Source: Acetobacter lovaniensis
GTDB taxonomy: Bacteria; Pseudomonadota; Alphaproteobacteria; Acetobacterales; Acetobacteraceae
DNA: 64,000 bases
Direction of reading: 5' to 3'
Assembly: GCF_014207635.1 (NCBI RefSeq)
Contig: NZ_JACHIE010000004.1
Coordinates: 124,001-188,000 of the forward strand
In this document: one piece after another, positions 39,140 to 49,030 of the stretch
Layout: every line of letters begins with the position of its first letter
How positions within the stretch are numbered: the stretch's first letter is position 1
Notes under the pieces: model-generated
What the model was told of the DNA's origin: nothing
The model's database searches: none
The model's input: the letters and a program-made list of their open reading frames with translations, nothing else
Position numbers and translations under genes: made by a program

Positions 39140-39553
39140 TCAGGCAGCCGCAACACGGCGCAGGCGGCGCACTGTTGCCACTTTTTCTTCCTGCTGGGTA
39201 TTCTGGGCCACATCCTGCACGGTCGTGCCCATGATGGAACGAATTTCCTTCAGGTAGGAAGCGCCCTTAGGGGTACGCTGCACCAGCACGGAGCGGCGGT
39301 CCAGCGGGTCCACCTTGCGACGTGCCAGATCCAGTTCGGTCAAACGGTCGAGTGCCCGGGTAATGGCCGGCTTGGACACGTTCAGGCTTGCCGCCAGACC
39401 GCGTACCGTATGCCCGCTCTCATCCAGATAGCAGGTCAGGAACACGGCGAGCTGACGGGCGGACAGATCCGGCCCTTCTCCGCGCACCAGTGCAACAATG
39501 GTATCCCGCAGGGTCTTGACCAGATCCTCTGCCTTTTCTGCGGCCTGCGCCAT
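39140..39553 (-). CDS. MarR family transcriptional regulator
   Basis: About 137 residues, winged helix-turn-helix. The helix-turn-helix is in TVRGLAASLNVSKPAITRALDRLTEL, and the wing is LARRKVDPLDRRSVLVQRTPKG with the conserved D-x-R-S-x-x-V. The ATG at 39553 has AAGGAAG about ten bases before it; a TTG nine bases upstream is less likely. The target is unknown. The C-terminal QEEEKVATVRRLRRVAAA tail is basic. Neighbouring M17 peptidase is downstream of its promoter side in the same orientation but separated. Confidence 0.88.
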   Translation of the reverse strand: MAQAAEKAEDLVKTLRDTIVALVRGEGPDLSARQLAVFLTCYLDESGHTVRGLAASLNVSKPAITRALDRLTELDLARRKVDPLDRRSVLVQRTPKGASYLKEIRSIMGTTVQDVAQNTQQEEKVATVRRLRRVAAA

Positions 39554-39722
39554 GACGTTCAACTTCCTTTTGTGCCGGGGGCCAGAGCCTTGGCCCGCCC
39601 GGCGGTGTTTTTCCGGCCCAGATGCAAACCGGAATGAATCTGATGCGCTTTATATAGACACCGAAACGATTTTTTAAAGCGCTGTCACAAAAAATATTAC
39701 GCCAGAATGGTCTGTGAAGACC

Positions 39723-41150
39723 CTAACTCTTTTCCATCCGATTCGTTCCACAAAGAGAACGGATAACACGAAAAAGTGCACGAATCCCCGGAGTATCCCC
39801 ACCTTCTGGCCGTCCGGGCCTGCTGGAATCATTCCATGCATAACTGTCGATATGCACCCAGCACTGGTCTGGTTGTACAAAATGTTCCAAAAACAGGGCC
39901 GCCGTAACCGCTCCTGCCATGGGACGCGAAGCAATATTGTTCAGGTCCGCCACCGCGCTTTTAAGCCAGCCTGCATAGCCCGGCCAGAGCGGCAGACGCC
40001 ACAGGGGATCTGCCTCGTATTCCGCTGCTTCCGCGAACAGCATGGCCGTGGCGTCGTTATTGCAGAAGAGGGCAGGCAGGTCCGGCCCCAGCGCCACGCG
40101 GGCAGCGCCTGTAAGGGTTGCCACATCCACCAGCAGGTCTGGCGCGCTCTCACCAGCCTCGTACAGCAGATCACTCAGCACCAGCCGCCCTTCGGCATCG
40201 GTATTGCCAATTTCCACCGTCAGGCCCGAGCGGCTCCGAATAACGTCCAGCGGGCGCATGGCATGGCCGGACACGCTGTTTTCCACACATCCCAGCCGCA
40301 GTTCCAGCCGCACGGGCAGATCCTGCGCCATAACCAGATAAGCCAGCGCCAGCACGGTAGCCGCCCCGCCCATGTCCTTTTTCATGCGCAGCATGCCGCT
40401 GGAGGGTTTGATGTCATACCCCCCGCTATCAAAGCACACACCCTTGCCAACAAGGGAGACCAGCGGTGCATCTTTGCCAGCATGTGTACCGTGCCAGCGG
40501 GCCACGACCACTCTGGGCCCGCGCTGCGAACCATTACCCACATGTGCCAGCAGCGGATAAGCCTCGTCCAGCGCAGTGCCCTTGAGCACCTCTACCTCAG
40601 CCCCAAGCGGGCGGAGCGCCGTCTTGGCCTCCCGTGCGAGTTCGGATGGCCCCAGCAGGTTGGCAGGGGTATTGATCAGATCACGCGCAAAACAGATGGC
40701 GCGCGCCATCTGCGCCGCCAGCCCCTTGCGCTCGGCCGCCGTCACCACAAGCCGGGGCTGCTCGCCCGGTTCTTCGGTTTTCAGGCTGTAGCGATATGCG
40801 CCCAGACAAAAGCCCAGAATAACATCATCCCGCACCACATCATCTGGCGCCTGCACGGTCCAGTCCCCTACGGGCAGGTCCTGTGCCAGCTTGCCAAATA
40901 TAAACGGGTCGCGCGGTGTGGTCTTTTTTTCAGGCAGGCCAAACAGCGCCTGCACCTTGCCCTCGGGGCCGGGCACCAGCACAAGCTGGCCTGCCCGCGC
41001 GACAAAGCCGCAGCTCTGGGCAAAGCTGACTGCCGCCTCCCCTGCCAATGCCACCCATGTCTCTCGCTCACAGGCCCGCACGGCATAAACGGTGCACAGA
41101 GTCTTGTGCCTGCGCGCAACGCTCAGGCAGTCCAGATCACGAATAGGCAT
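39723..41150 (-). CDS. M17 family leucyl aminopeptidase
   Basis: 475 residues. M17 motifs: VGKGVCFDSGGYDIKPSSGM with the metal-binding Asp, MKKDMGGAA (metal Lys and Asp), and the signature NTDAEGRLVLSD. Catalyses removal of N-terminal residues from peptides, with two metal ions, in the cytoplasm. The N-terminal domain is the usual divergent one. It is divergent from the second SUV3-like helicase, 103 bases apart. Confidence 0.92.
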   Translation of the reverse strand: MPIRDLDCLSVARRHKTLCTVYAVRACERETWVALAGEAAVSFAQSCGFVARAGQLVLVPGPEGKVQALFGLPEKKTTPRDPFIFGKLAQDLPVGDWTVQAPDDVVRDDVILGFCLGAYRYSLKTEEPGEQPRLVVTAAERKGLAAQMARAICFARDLINTPANLLGPSELAREAKTALRPLGAEVEVLKGTALDEAYPLLAHVGNGSQRGPRVVVARWHGTHAGKDAPLVSLVGKGVCFDSGGYDIKPSSGMLRMKKDMGGAATVLALAYLVMAQDLPVRLELRLGCVENSVSGHAMRPLDVIRSRSGLTVEIGNTDAEGRLVLSDLLYEAGESAPDLLVDVATLTGAARVALGPDLPALFCNNDATAMLFAEAAEYEADPLWRLPLWPGYAGWLKSAVADLNNIASRPMAGAVTAALFLEHFVQPDQCWVHIDSYAWNDSSRPGRPEGGDTPGIRALFRVIRSLCGTNRMEKS

Positions 41151-41253
41151 GGCATTCCTCCTTCTGCCTGCACCCTGCGCCTCCCTTTTCCATCATGCAA
41201 CGGGGGAGGCGGCACGCATTGCCGACTTGCTTTTCAGGCGCGGGCAGCGGACC

Positions 41254-43848
41254 ATGCACGGCATGAAGGTTCCCCCCCGCCAGATGGCTCCTGCCCTGCA
41301 CGCGGCCCAGTGCGCAGATCAGGCTCCGGTCCGTGCCATTCTGGGCCCGACCAACACCGGCAAAACACATCTGGCGCTAGAGCGGATGCTGGCACACGCG
41401 TCCGGTGTCATTGGTTTTCCCCTCAGGCTGTTAGCGCGCGAGAACTATGACCGCATGGTGCGGCTTAAAGGGGTTCGCTCGGTTGCGCTGATGACGGGGG
41501 AGGAAAAAATCATTCCTCCGCAGGCCCGCTGGTTCTCCTGCACGGTTGAAGCCATGCCCATGCATCGCCCGGTGGACTTTGTGGCGGTGGACGAAATCCA
41601 GCTTTGCGCCGACCCCGAGCGTGGCCATATTTTTACCGACCGCCTGCTCAACGCCCGCGGCCGATGCGAAACCCTGTTCCTTGGGGCGGACACCATTGCC
41701 CCGCTCATGCGCAGCCTGATCCGCGACATCAGCATTGAAACCCGCCCGCGCCTGTCCAGCCTGAGCCATACGGGCCACACTCGCCTGTCGCGCCTGCCGC
41801 CCCGCACGGCCATTGTCGCTTTTTCCATGGCCGAGGTGTACGCCATTGCCGAGCTGATCCGGCGCAAAAGGGGTGGGTGTGCGGTGGTCATGGGCCAGCT
41901 CTCCCCCCGCACCCGCAATGCGCAGGTCGCACTGTACCAGAACCGCGAGGTGGATTATCTGGTCGCCACCGATGCCATTGGCATGGGGCTGAACATGACG
42001 ATCGACCATGTTGCCTTTGCGGGCCTGTCCAAATTTGACGGGCAGCGCCACCGCATGCTGGCACCGGCGGAAATCGCCCAGATTGCCGGGCGTGCAGGCC
42101 GTGGCACGCGCGATGGCACATTTGGCACCACCGGGGAGTGCCCCCCTCTGCCAGAGGCCATGGCCGAGGCGGTGGAAACCCACAAGTTTGAGCCACTTCC
42201 CTTTTTGTGGTGGCGCAGCAGCAAGCTCGATTTTGCCTCCCCACAGGCGCTGTATGCCAGCCTGTGCCAGAAGACCCCACACCCCAACCTGCGCCCTGCC
42301 GAACCCGCGGCCGACATGCAGACACTCAGCGCACTCATGCAGACCCCTGCCGTGCGCACACTGGCCACAACCACCGCACACACCCGCCTGCTGTGGGAAA
42401 TCTGCCAGATACCGGATTTTCGCAAACTGGGTCTGGACAGCCATATCCGCCTGTGTGGCCAGCTCTTCAGTATTCTGGCCAAGGATGGGCAGTTGCCTTC
42501 CAGCTGGCTCAAAGGACGGCTCGCCAGTCTGGAGCATACAGGTGGCGAGATAGAGGACCTGATGCACCGCCTGATGGGTATTCGCACATGGTCCTATGTT
42601 GCAGCCCACCCCGACTGGGTGGAAAACGCCCAGCACTGGCAGTGCCACACCCGCATGCTCGAAGACACACTCTCCGATGTCCTGCACGAGCGACTGGCCA
42701 GCCGGTTTGTGGACAAACGCGCCGCCAGTCTGGCCCGCAGGCTGGAAGAGACCGATGGCGCCCCCCTGCTGTGCGCCATTAACAAGGCCGGGGAAGTGCG
42801 CGTGGAAGGGCATGACGTAGGGCATATGCGCGGCTTTGCCTTTATGCCCGACCCCGAAGCCGCGCGCTCTGATCAGGCCCTTATTCTCAAAGCCGCACGG
42901 CGCGCAGCCCGGAGCGAGATCCCCCGGCTTGTTGCCCGCTTTCTGCAAGCCCCTGAGAGCGAGATCACGCTGGACAACCAGACAGGCCACATCCTGTGGC
43001 GTGAGGAGCCGATCGCCCATTTACGCAAAGGCCCTTCGGTCCTGCACCCGGTGATCCATATTGATGATGCGGAGTTTCTGGAATCCACCCATAAAGCCAG
43101 AATACGCGAGCGGCTGACACAATTTATGGCCTCGGTCCTTGCCCACACCCTTGGCCCGCTCTTCCGTGCGGAGCAGGCTGTGGCAGACCACCCCCTGCTC
43201 CGCGGCATCGTGCATGCTGTTACCGAAAATGGCGGCGTTGCCACCCTGCCCGTGCCGCCTGTTCTTCCCCCGGCGGAAGCGCTGCTGCTCCGGCGGCAGG
43301 CCATTCGGCTCCATGGCACGCTGGCTTTCTGCTCGCCATTGCTCAAGCCCCATGCCATGGCGCTCCGCAGCCTGCTGCTGCGTATCCACACGGGTCAGTC
43401 CATAACGCAGCCTTTGCCCGGTGGTGCGGTTTCCGTGCATCTGAGCGCACCACTAGCGCCCTCTGCACAGGCACTACTGGCCAGCCTTGGCTGGCTGCTC
43501 AGCCACAACACGCTTGTTCGACTCGATATTGCCGCCAGCCTCATGCAGGATATGCAGGTTTTGTGCGCCCGCACCCCCAAACCTTTACCGCTCTCTCTGG
43601 CATCCCGCCTGGGGATCAGCAAAAAAGACCTGCCCCATGTGCTCAAAGGGTTAGGAATCCGCCTGCAACCCCCCGCCCCCTTACCGCCGCGTTATGCGGG
43701 GCCACCGGCACCTTTTATGGTTTTACCAGCACGCCACGCAGAAAAAAGAAAACAGCACTCCAGCCGTCCAAAACACGGCGCACATCTACAAACTGCCCAA
43801 AATAACAGTCCTTTTGCCATTCTGCGCACATTACGGAGCCAAATGTAG
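41254..43848 (+). CDS. SUV3/Mgs1-like ATP-dependent RNA helicase (copy 2)
   Basis: About 864 residues from the ATG at 41254; the open frame runs upstream into the divergent peptidase gene, so I use the first ATG after it. Here Walker A (GPTNTGKT, 31-38) is near the N-terminus, DEIQ at 113-116, then VATDAIGMGLNMTI and QIAGRAGRGT. The ~500-residue C-terminal region is family-specific and ends in a basic, Pro/His-rich disordered tail. The layout (helicase core at the N-terminus, long C-terminal extension) is the reverse of copy 1, so the two are not a recent duplication. Confidence 0.88.
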   Translation: MHGMKVPPRQMAPALHAAQCADQAPVRAILGPTNTGKTHLALERMLAHASGVIGFPLRLLARENYDRMVRLKGVRSVALMTGEEKIIPPQARWFSCTVEAMPMHRPVDFVAVDEIQLCADPERGHIFTDRLLNARGRCETLFLGADTIAPLMRSLIRDISIETRPRLSSLSHTGHTRLSRLPPRTAIVAFSMAEVYAIAELIRRKRGGCAVVMGQLSPRTRNAQVALYQNREVDYLVATDAIGMGLNMTIDHVAFAGLSKFDGQRHRMLAPAEIAQIAGRAGRGTRDGTFGTTGECPPLPEAMAEAVETHKFEPLPFLWWRSSKLDFASPQALYASLCQKTPHPNLRPAEPAADMQTLSALMQTPAVRTLATTTAHTRLLWEICQIPDFRKLGLDSHIRLCGQLFSILAKDGQLPSSWLKGRLASLEHTGGEIEDLMHRLMGIRTWSYVAAHPDWVENAQHWQCHTRMLEDTLSDVLHERLASRFVDKRAASLARRLEETDGAPLLCAINKAGEVRVEGHDVGHMRGFAFMPDPEAARSDQALILKAARRAARSEIPRLVARFLQAPESEITLDNQTGHILWREEPIAHLRKGPSVLHPVIHIDDAEFLESTHKARIRERLTQFMASVLAHTLGPLFRAEQAVADHPLLRGIVHAVTENGGVATLPVPPVLPPAEALLLRRQAIRLHGTLAFCSPLLKPHAMALRSLLLRIHTGQSITQPLPGGAVSVHLSAPLAPSAQALLASLGWLLSHNTLVRLDIAASLMQDMQVLCARTPKPLPLSLASRLGISKKDLPHVLKGLGIRLQPPAPLPPRYAGPPAPFMVLPARHAEKRKQHSSRPKHGAHLQTAQNNSPFAILRTLRSQM

Positions 43849-44013
43849 GAGCAGCCCTGCGGGTATTGAAGTGCCCCCTTTCATCCATGCGGGTTGCCAG
43901 AGTGCAAAAAGCCCATCATATCTGCGCCATCCTTGGTGGCACGACCGGCAGGTTGGCCATCTGACCCCACGCGGCGAGCCCCACTCGACCGCCAGATAAT
44001 TTCGGAGATGGCA

Positions 44014-44346
44014 ATGACCTACGTGGTCACTGAAAACTGCATCCGCTGCAAATTCATGGACTGTGTGGAAGTCTGCCCCGTTGACTGCTTCTACGCCGGT
44101 GAAAATTTTCTGGTTATCAACCCGGACGAATGCATTGACTGCGGCGTGTGCGAACCTGAATGCCCAGCCGAAGCCATTTTCCCCGACAGCGACGACCGGT
44201 CAGCAGCGTGGGCGGAAATCAACACAAAATATGCCAGCCAGTGGCCCAACATTACACGCAAGGGCACCCCACCGGCCGATGCGCAGGAATGGAAAGACAA
44301 GCCCAACAAGGCTGACCTTCTTTCCCCCGAACCGCACAAGGACTGA
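44014..44346 (+). CDS. fdxA: 7Fe ferredoxin (FdI/FdxA type)
   Basis: 110 residues. [21 protein letters not shown] binds the [3Fe-4S]/[4Fe-4S] pair together with [13 protein letters not shown], the arrangement of Azotobacter FdI. The acidic C-terminal extension is also usual. ATG at 44014 follows GGAG by six bases and gives [10 protein letters not shown], the standard N-terminus; an in-frame ATG at 44008 overlaps the RBS. Soluble electron carrier, possible partner of the FPR at 14554. Confidence 0.95.
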   Translation: MTYVVTENCIRCKFMDCVEVCPVDCFYAGENFLVINPDECIDCGVCEPECPAEAIFPDSDDRSAAWAEINTKYASQWPNITRKGTPPADAQEWKDKPNKADLLSPEPHKD

Positions 44347-44372
44347 AACCCCACCTGACTTAAGGGGTTTTA

Positions 44373-44415
44373 CCAATAAAAAAGGCACCGGTTTTTCCGG
44401 TGCCTTTTTTATTGG
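44373..44415. terminator. Terminator after fdxA
   Basis: Perfect 19-bp inverted repeat (44373-44391 with 44397-44415) around TTTTT, with core GGCACCGG/CCGGTGCC and T/A runs on both sides; works in both directions in principle. Confidence 0.92.
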
Positions 44416-44488
44416 GCGCAGTACAGCCTCCATAAAGGGCAGCAGGCGATGCAATACGCTGCCCCCCAGCATTACCCGGCAACAGGCC

Positions 44489-44530
44489 CAATAAAAAACC
44501 CCGGAGCCTGAGCCCCGGGGTTTTTTATTG
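44489..44530. terminator. Terminator of the cyo operon
   Basis: Perfect 16-bp inverted repeat, 44489-44504 with 44515-44530, core CCCCGG/CCGGGG and flanking A6/T6 runs. It ends the minus-strand cyo transcript, about 45 bases after cyoD, and can also act on the plus strand. Confidence 0.92.
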
Positions 44531-44576
44531 CTGACCGCCGCCCTGACCCAAGCCAGAGCAGCGAAGCGACATGATA

Positions 44577-44909
44577 TCAGCGAGACATCATGTTCATGGA
44601 CGTGTTCGCCATGACAAAGACCGTGCCGACAATAAGGATGGACACGAAAGCAACGGTGAAAACAAACGCAATGTTGTTCCAACGTGCTTCAGAACCACCA
44701 CCCATGTGCAGGAAGTAGTGCAGGTGCACCAGAACCTGAACAAGTGCCAGAACAGAAAGCACCGCCAGCGTGCCGGTTGGCGCAAGGCTGTGGCTCATGA
44801 CCACACCAAACGACAGAACCGTCAGGATAACAGCAAGAACAAAGCCGATAAGGTACGAAGATACGCTACCGTGGCTCTCGCCCGAGGAGGATGTGTTCGG
44901 ATTGCTCAT
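44577..44909 (-). CDS. cyoD: Ubiquinol oxidase subunit IV CyoD
   Basis: 110 residues with three membrane helices (about 20-40, 47-67, 80-102). VHLHYFLHM is the conserved CyoD motif in the second helix. Assists assembly of the copper site of subunit I. Start overlaps the cyoC end by one base; last gene before the terminator. Confidence 0.95.
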   Translation of the reverse strand: MSNPNTSSSGESHGSVSSYLIGFVLAVILTVLSFGVVMSHSLAPTGTLAVLSVLALVQVLVHLHYFLHMGGGSEARWNNIAFVFTVAFVSILIVGTVFVMANTSMNMMSR

Positions 44910-45514
44910 CAGATCATGCTCGCCAGATAGACATAGGTGAAAACACAGATCCAGACGATATCCAGAAAGTGCCAGAACAGGCTCAGGCAGGTGAGCTTGT
45001 TCATCATGCGTTCCGGAATTTCAGTTGTCCCCATCAGCTGAACCATCAGGGTAACAATCCAGATCAGACCACACGTCACGTGCAGACCGTGGGTGGAAAC
45101 CAGCGTAAAGAACGCAGACAGGAATGCACTGCGATCGGGGCCAGCACCATCCGCGATCAGATGCGCGAATTCACGCACTTCCAGACCAACGAACCCAAGA
45201 CCCAGCAGGAATGTGACGCCAAGCCACATGATAACCGAGTTGATCTGGGTCTTATGGGCGGCGATCATGCCAAACCCATAAGTAATGGAGGAGAGAAGCA
45301 GGAGGGCTGTTTCCAGCCCAAGCCCACCAAACTCGAACAGTTCGTGCGGGGTTGGCCCACCGTTGAACTGGTTACGCAGGACTGCAAACGTGGCAAACAG
45401 GGAGCCAAAGATAATGCAGTCCGTCATCAGATAGACCCAGAACCCGAACACCACCGTACTTTCGTGGTGATGTTCGTCGTGGCCTGCGGTCGGAACAGTT
45501 GTGTTCTGTGCCAT
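44909..45514 (-). CDS. cyoC: Ubiquinol oxidase subunit III CyoC
   Basis: 201 residues and five helices, heme-copper oxidase subunit III family. VFGFWVYLMTDCIIFGSLFATF at the start and THGLHVTCGLIWI are standard. The ATG overlaps the cyoB stop by one base. Confidence 0.96.
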   Translation of the reverse strand: MAQNTTVPTAGHDEHHHESTVVFGFWVYLMTDCIIFGSLFATFAVLRNQFNGGPTPHELFEFGGLGLETALLLLSSITYGFGMIAAHKTQINSVIMWLGVTFLLGLGFVGLEVREFAHLIADGAGPDRSAFLSAFFTLVSTHGLHVTCGLIWIVTLMVQLMGTTEIPERMMNKLTCLSLFWHFLDIVWICVFTYVYLASMI

Positions 45515-47505
45515 TATTCTGCTGCCTGTGCCATCAGTTTACGGGTGTGCTCGTTCTCGATCCGGGCAACCTCTTCGGCAGGGATATAGTAGTCAATATC
45601 CTTGTTAGCGCTGCGTGCAATGATCGTTGCGATCACGCCCACAAGGCCAATGGCTGCCAGCCACCAGATGTACCACACGGCGGCGAAACCGAAGATCAGG
45701 GCAAAAGCACCAGCCGAAATACCAGCTGCCGTGTTTTTCGGCATATGGATTGCTTCGTACTGAGCACCAGCCTGACGGGTATCAATGCCGTTTTCCTTGT
45801 CGTGCATATAAGCGTCAAGCGAGCTGACATGCGGGACAATGGCGTAGTTATACACCGGCGGAGGAGAAGAGGTGGACCATTCCAGCGTACGGCCGTTCCA
45901 GGGATCGCCCGTGAAGTCACGGTTTTCAGGCTTGTTGCAGTCGCGGATGGAGACAAAAATCTGCATCAGCTGGCAAACAACACCGAACAGGATGAGCACT
46001 GCACCAACTTCAGCGATCAGCATCCAGGGATGCCAGGCCGGGTTGTCATAGTGGTTCATACGGCGGGTCATGCCTTCGAAGCCGAGGACATACAGCGGCA
46101 TAAAGGCAAAGAAGAAGCCAACGAGCCAGAACCAGAAGGCGCGGATGCCCCAGGCTTCGTTCATTTTGAAGCCAAGAACCTTCGGAGCCCAGAAGTTCAT
46201 GCCGCAGACGTAACCGAAATACACACCACCAATAATCACGTTATGGAAGTGAGCAATCAGGAACAGACTGTTGTGCAGCACAAAGTCGGAACCGGGGATG
46301 GCCATCATAACACCGGTCATACCACCGATGGTGAACACCACCATGAAGCCAACAGCCCAATACATGCAGGCATGGTACTGGATGCGCCCCTTATACATGG
46401 TGAACAGCCAGTTGAAGAGCTTAACACCGGTCGGGATGGAGATGATCATGGTTGCGATGCCGAAGAAGGCATTCACGTCCGGACCAGCGCCCATGGTGAA
46501 GAAGTGATGCACCCACACAAGGAAGGACAGCACCATGATGGAGCAGGTTGCATAGACCATGGTCTTGTAACCGAAGAGCGGCTTGCCGGAGAAGGCAGGC
46601 ACAACTTCGGAGAACACACCAAAGGCAGGCAGAACAAGAATGTAAACTTCCGGATGGCCCCAAGCCCAGATCAGGTTCAGGTACAGCATCTGGTTGCCGC
46701 CACCATCATTGGTGAAGAAGTGCATACCGAAGTAACGGTCCAGACCCAGCAGGGCGACAGCAACCGTCAGCACGGGGAAGGTTGCCATGATCAGGATGGA
46801 AGAGCAGAAAGCCGTCCACGTGAACACGGGCATCTTCAGCCAGGTCATGCCTGGAGCGCGCATCTTAACAATGGTGACAAAGAAGTTCACACCGGTCAGC
46901 AGCGTGCCAACACCAGAGATCTGGATTGCCCAGATATAGTAGTCAACACCCACGCCAGGGCTGAACTGCATTTCGGACAGCGGGGGATAAGCCAGCCAGC
47001 CGCACTGCGAGAACTCACCAATGAACAGGGACACGTTCACCAGCATGAACGCAACAGCCGTCATCCAGAAGCTCAGGTTGTTCAGGAACGGGTAAGCCAC
47101 GTCACGTGCGCCAATCTGCAGCGGCACAATGAAGTTGAACAGACCGGTCATGAACGCCATGGCCAGGAAGAAGATCATGATCGTCCCGTGAGCGGAGAAG
47201 ATCTGGTCATAGTGATGCGGGGGCAGATAACCGGGGTTACCCGCATAGGCCAGCGCAAGCTGGGTACGCATCATGATGGCGTCCGCAAAACCGCGGGCCA
47301 GAGCAACCAGCGCCAGTACAATGTACATGACAGCCAGACGCTTGTGATCGACAGTAGTAAACCACTCTTTCCAGAGGTAGCCCCACTTGCCGTAATAGGT
47401 AATCAGTCCCAGTACCGCGACACCGACAATGAGAACGCCGATGAACGTACCTACTAGGATCGGCACATCCAACGGGATGGCCGAAAGCGATAGTCTCCCT
47501 AGCAT
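45514..47505 (-). CDS. cyoB: Ubiquinol oxidase subunit I CyoB (haem-copper)
   Basis: 663 residues. Haem and copper ligands are visible: [11 protein letters not shown] (low-spin haem His), [11 protein letters not shown] (CuB His and cross-linked Tyr), [10 protein letters not shown] (two CuB His), and [12 protein letters not shown] (haem His pair). Quinol-site residues known from E. coli CyoB, Arg and Asp in [11 protein letters not shown], are conserved. D-channel Asn/Asp segment is in NNLSFWM…. In acetic acid bacteria this enzyme is the cytochrome ba/a1 (cyaA) or bo3 oxidase that takes electrons from ethanol and sugar oxidation; the haem type cannot be told from sequence by eye. Confidence 0.97.
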   Translation of the reverse strand: MLGRLSLSAIPLDVPILVGTFIGVLIVGVAVLGLITYYGKWGYLWKEWFTTVDHKRLAVMYIVLALVALARGFADAIMMRTQLALAYAGNPGYLPPHHYDQIFSAHGTIMIFFLAMAFMTGLFNFIVPLQIGARDVAYPFLNNLSFWMTAVAFMLVNVSLFIGEFSQCGWLAYPPLSEMQFSPGVGVDYYIWAIQISGVGTLLTGVNFFVTIVKMRAPGMTWLKMPVFTWTAFCSSILIMATFPVLTVAVALLGLDRYFGMHFFTNDGGGNQMLYLNLIWAWGHPEVYILVLPAFGVFSEVVPAFSGKPLFGYKTMVYATCSIMVLSFLVWVHHFFTMGAGPDVNAFFGIATMIISIPTGVKLFNWLFTMYKGRIQYHACMYWAVGFMVVFTIGGMTGVMMAIPGSDFVLHNSLFLIAHFHNVIIGGVYFGYVCGMNFWAPKVLGFKMNEAWGIRAFWFWLVGFFFAFMPLYVLGFEGMTRRMNHYDNPAWHPWMLIAEVGAVLILFGVVCQLMQIFVSIRDCNKPENRDFTGDPWNGRTLEWSTSSPPPVYNYAIVPHVSSLDAYMHDKENGIDTRQAGAQYEAIHMPKNTAAGISAGAFALIFGFAAVWYIWWLAAIGLVGVIATIIARSANKDIDYYIPAEEVARIENEHTRKLMAQAAE

Positions 47506-47510
47506 AGATC

Positions 47511-48437
47511 CTATTCCTTCATATTCATGTCGGACATCGCGGACTGCTGCACCTGAATCATTTTGCCAGTGCTTTTGTCCATGACCATGCCGTTGTTGTA
47601 TTTGGCAACGATCGTGTTGAACATGCCGGGTTCAACATGCGCGAAATATTCGACGGGGTTCGCTTCGCTCGGTGCAGCCAGTTTAGGATAGGTCTGGCTA
47701 TCCAGCTGTTCGGAAGAACCACGCACTTTTTCAACCCAGGCATTGAACTCATCATTGCTCATTGCCAGGGCATGGAAGCGCATGTCCGAGAAACCACGCC
47801 CACTGTAGTTGGCGGATTCACCCATGTAATCGCCCGGCTCGCTTGCCAGCAGATGAAGCTGGGTCTGCATGCCTGCCATTGCATAAATCATGGAACCAAG
47901 ACGCGGAATGAAGAACGAGTTCATCACGGAATCAGAAGTGATGTCGAAATCAACAGGCGTGTTGACCGGCATAGCCATCTGATTAACCACGGCAATTCCC
48001 TGTTCAGGGTAAATGAACAGCCATTTCCAATCCTGTGCCACAACCTGAACGTGCAGCGGCTTGGTATTGGCTTCTGCCTCAAGCGGCTTGTAGGGGTCCA
48101 GAGAATGACAGGTCTGGTAGGTGATCACTGCCAGAAACAGAATAATCAGGGACGGAACGCCCCAGATCACCACTTCAATCTTGTTGGAATGGCTCCATTT
48201 CGGCAGATATTCGGCACTCGTGTTGGACTGGCGGTACTGCCAGGCAAACCAGAGTGTCAGAATAATGGTCGGAACCACTACGATCAGCATTGCGATCACA
48301 GAGGTGGTAATAAGAGATTTAACCCCCTCTCCCACCGGGCCTTTCGGGTCCAGAACGTCTAGTTCGCACCCGGCAAGCAGCAACGCTGACGATAGGCCGC
48401 CCAATCGCGCCATTCTCGCCAGTAACTTGTTTTTCAT
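47511..48437 (-). CDS. cyoA: Ubiquinol oxidase subunit II CyoA
   Basis: 308 residues. Lipoprotein signal with LLAGC (Cys24), two membrane helices (about 45-65 and 90-110), then a cupredoxin domain. The CuA cysteines of cytochrome c oxidases are absent, as expected of a quinol oxidase. First gene of cyoABCD; GAGG lies about ten bases before the ATG. Confidence 0.96.
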   Translation of the reverse strand: MKNKLLARMARLGGLSSALLLAGCELDVLDPKGPVGEGVKSLITTSVIAMLIVVVPTIILTLWFAWQYRQSNTSAEYLPKWSHSNKIEVVIWGVPSLIILFLAVITYQTCHSLDPYKPLEAEANTKPLHVQVVAQDWKWLFIYPEQGIAVVNQMAMPVNTPVDFDITSDSVMNSFFIPRLGSMIYAMAGMQTQLHLLASEPGDYMGESANYSGRGFSDMRFHALAMSNDEFNAWVEKVRGSSEQLDSQTYPKLAAPSEANPVEYFAHVEPGMFNTIVAKYNNGMVMDKSTGKMIQVQQSAMSDMNMKE

Positions 48438-48960
48438 CGCACGCCTCTTGGTTCTGACATCAACTTAGCCTCACAAAGACTTTTGTCCTGCTGCCACAGA
48501 AGCCTGATAACAGCAAGAAAAACCGCGTCCCGGCATGAAGAGCCCTTTCTGTTCCGCACCAGCCGCACATTCTGATTATCCAAGATGAATACCCCGAATA
48601 TGTTGCTTACGGCGCAGCCCCCATGCTCAACGGAAACGCATCGTGCCTACTTTATTCCTTACGCGGGGATTCTCAAACGTCGGAAAAGTTCCATCTGCCT
48701 TTCGTCACAATCAGTTAGCCGCTGTGAGCATGGCTTCTGCCTACTTTTGAGGCGACTGCATGGTCCAAATGGCACATCACGTAGTGTTTCAAAATAATTC
48801 AAAAAATTCAATAATGGCAAAATTTAGTCTGAGATTTCATGTTGTTAGAGAGCACACAAAATCTCACATCCCTGTTACAACTTAAAGAATTGAAATCAGG
48901 ACCATTTTTGCACCCATTCTTGATTTTCATGCCATCATTCGAACCAAGCATAACTGCCCA
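48438..48960. other. Upstream region of the cyo operon
   Basis: More than 500 bases with no credible gene on either strand; the long plus-strand frame here continues as the antisense shadow of the BI-1 gene. The cyo promoter must lie here. The 48780-48960 part is AT-rich. No clear promoter or operator found. Confidence 0.4.
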
Positions 48961-48963
48961 TAC

Positions 48964-48990
48964 AAAAAAACCCGGCCATGACTGGCCGGG
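48964..48990 (-). terminator. Terminator of the BI-1 gene
   Basis: CCCGGCCA (48971-48978) and TGGCCGGG (48983-48990) with a four-base loop; followed on the minus strand by seven T. It lies 41 bases after the BI-1 stop. Confidence 0.88.
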
Positions 48991-49030
48991 CTTTCCTTAC
49001 TGGCAGGAGCGAAAACGCTGCCTTGGCACG

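Noticed and set aside
41092-41253. Upstream extension of the second SUV3-like helicase
   Set aside because: It would overlap the divergent aminopeptidase coding region. The extra residues are not helicase-like, and a reasonable ATG exists at 41254.
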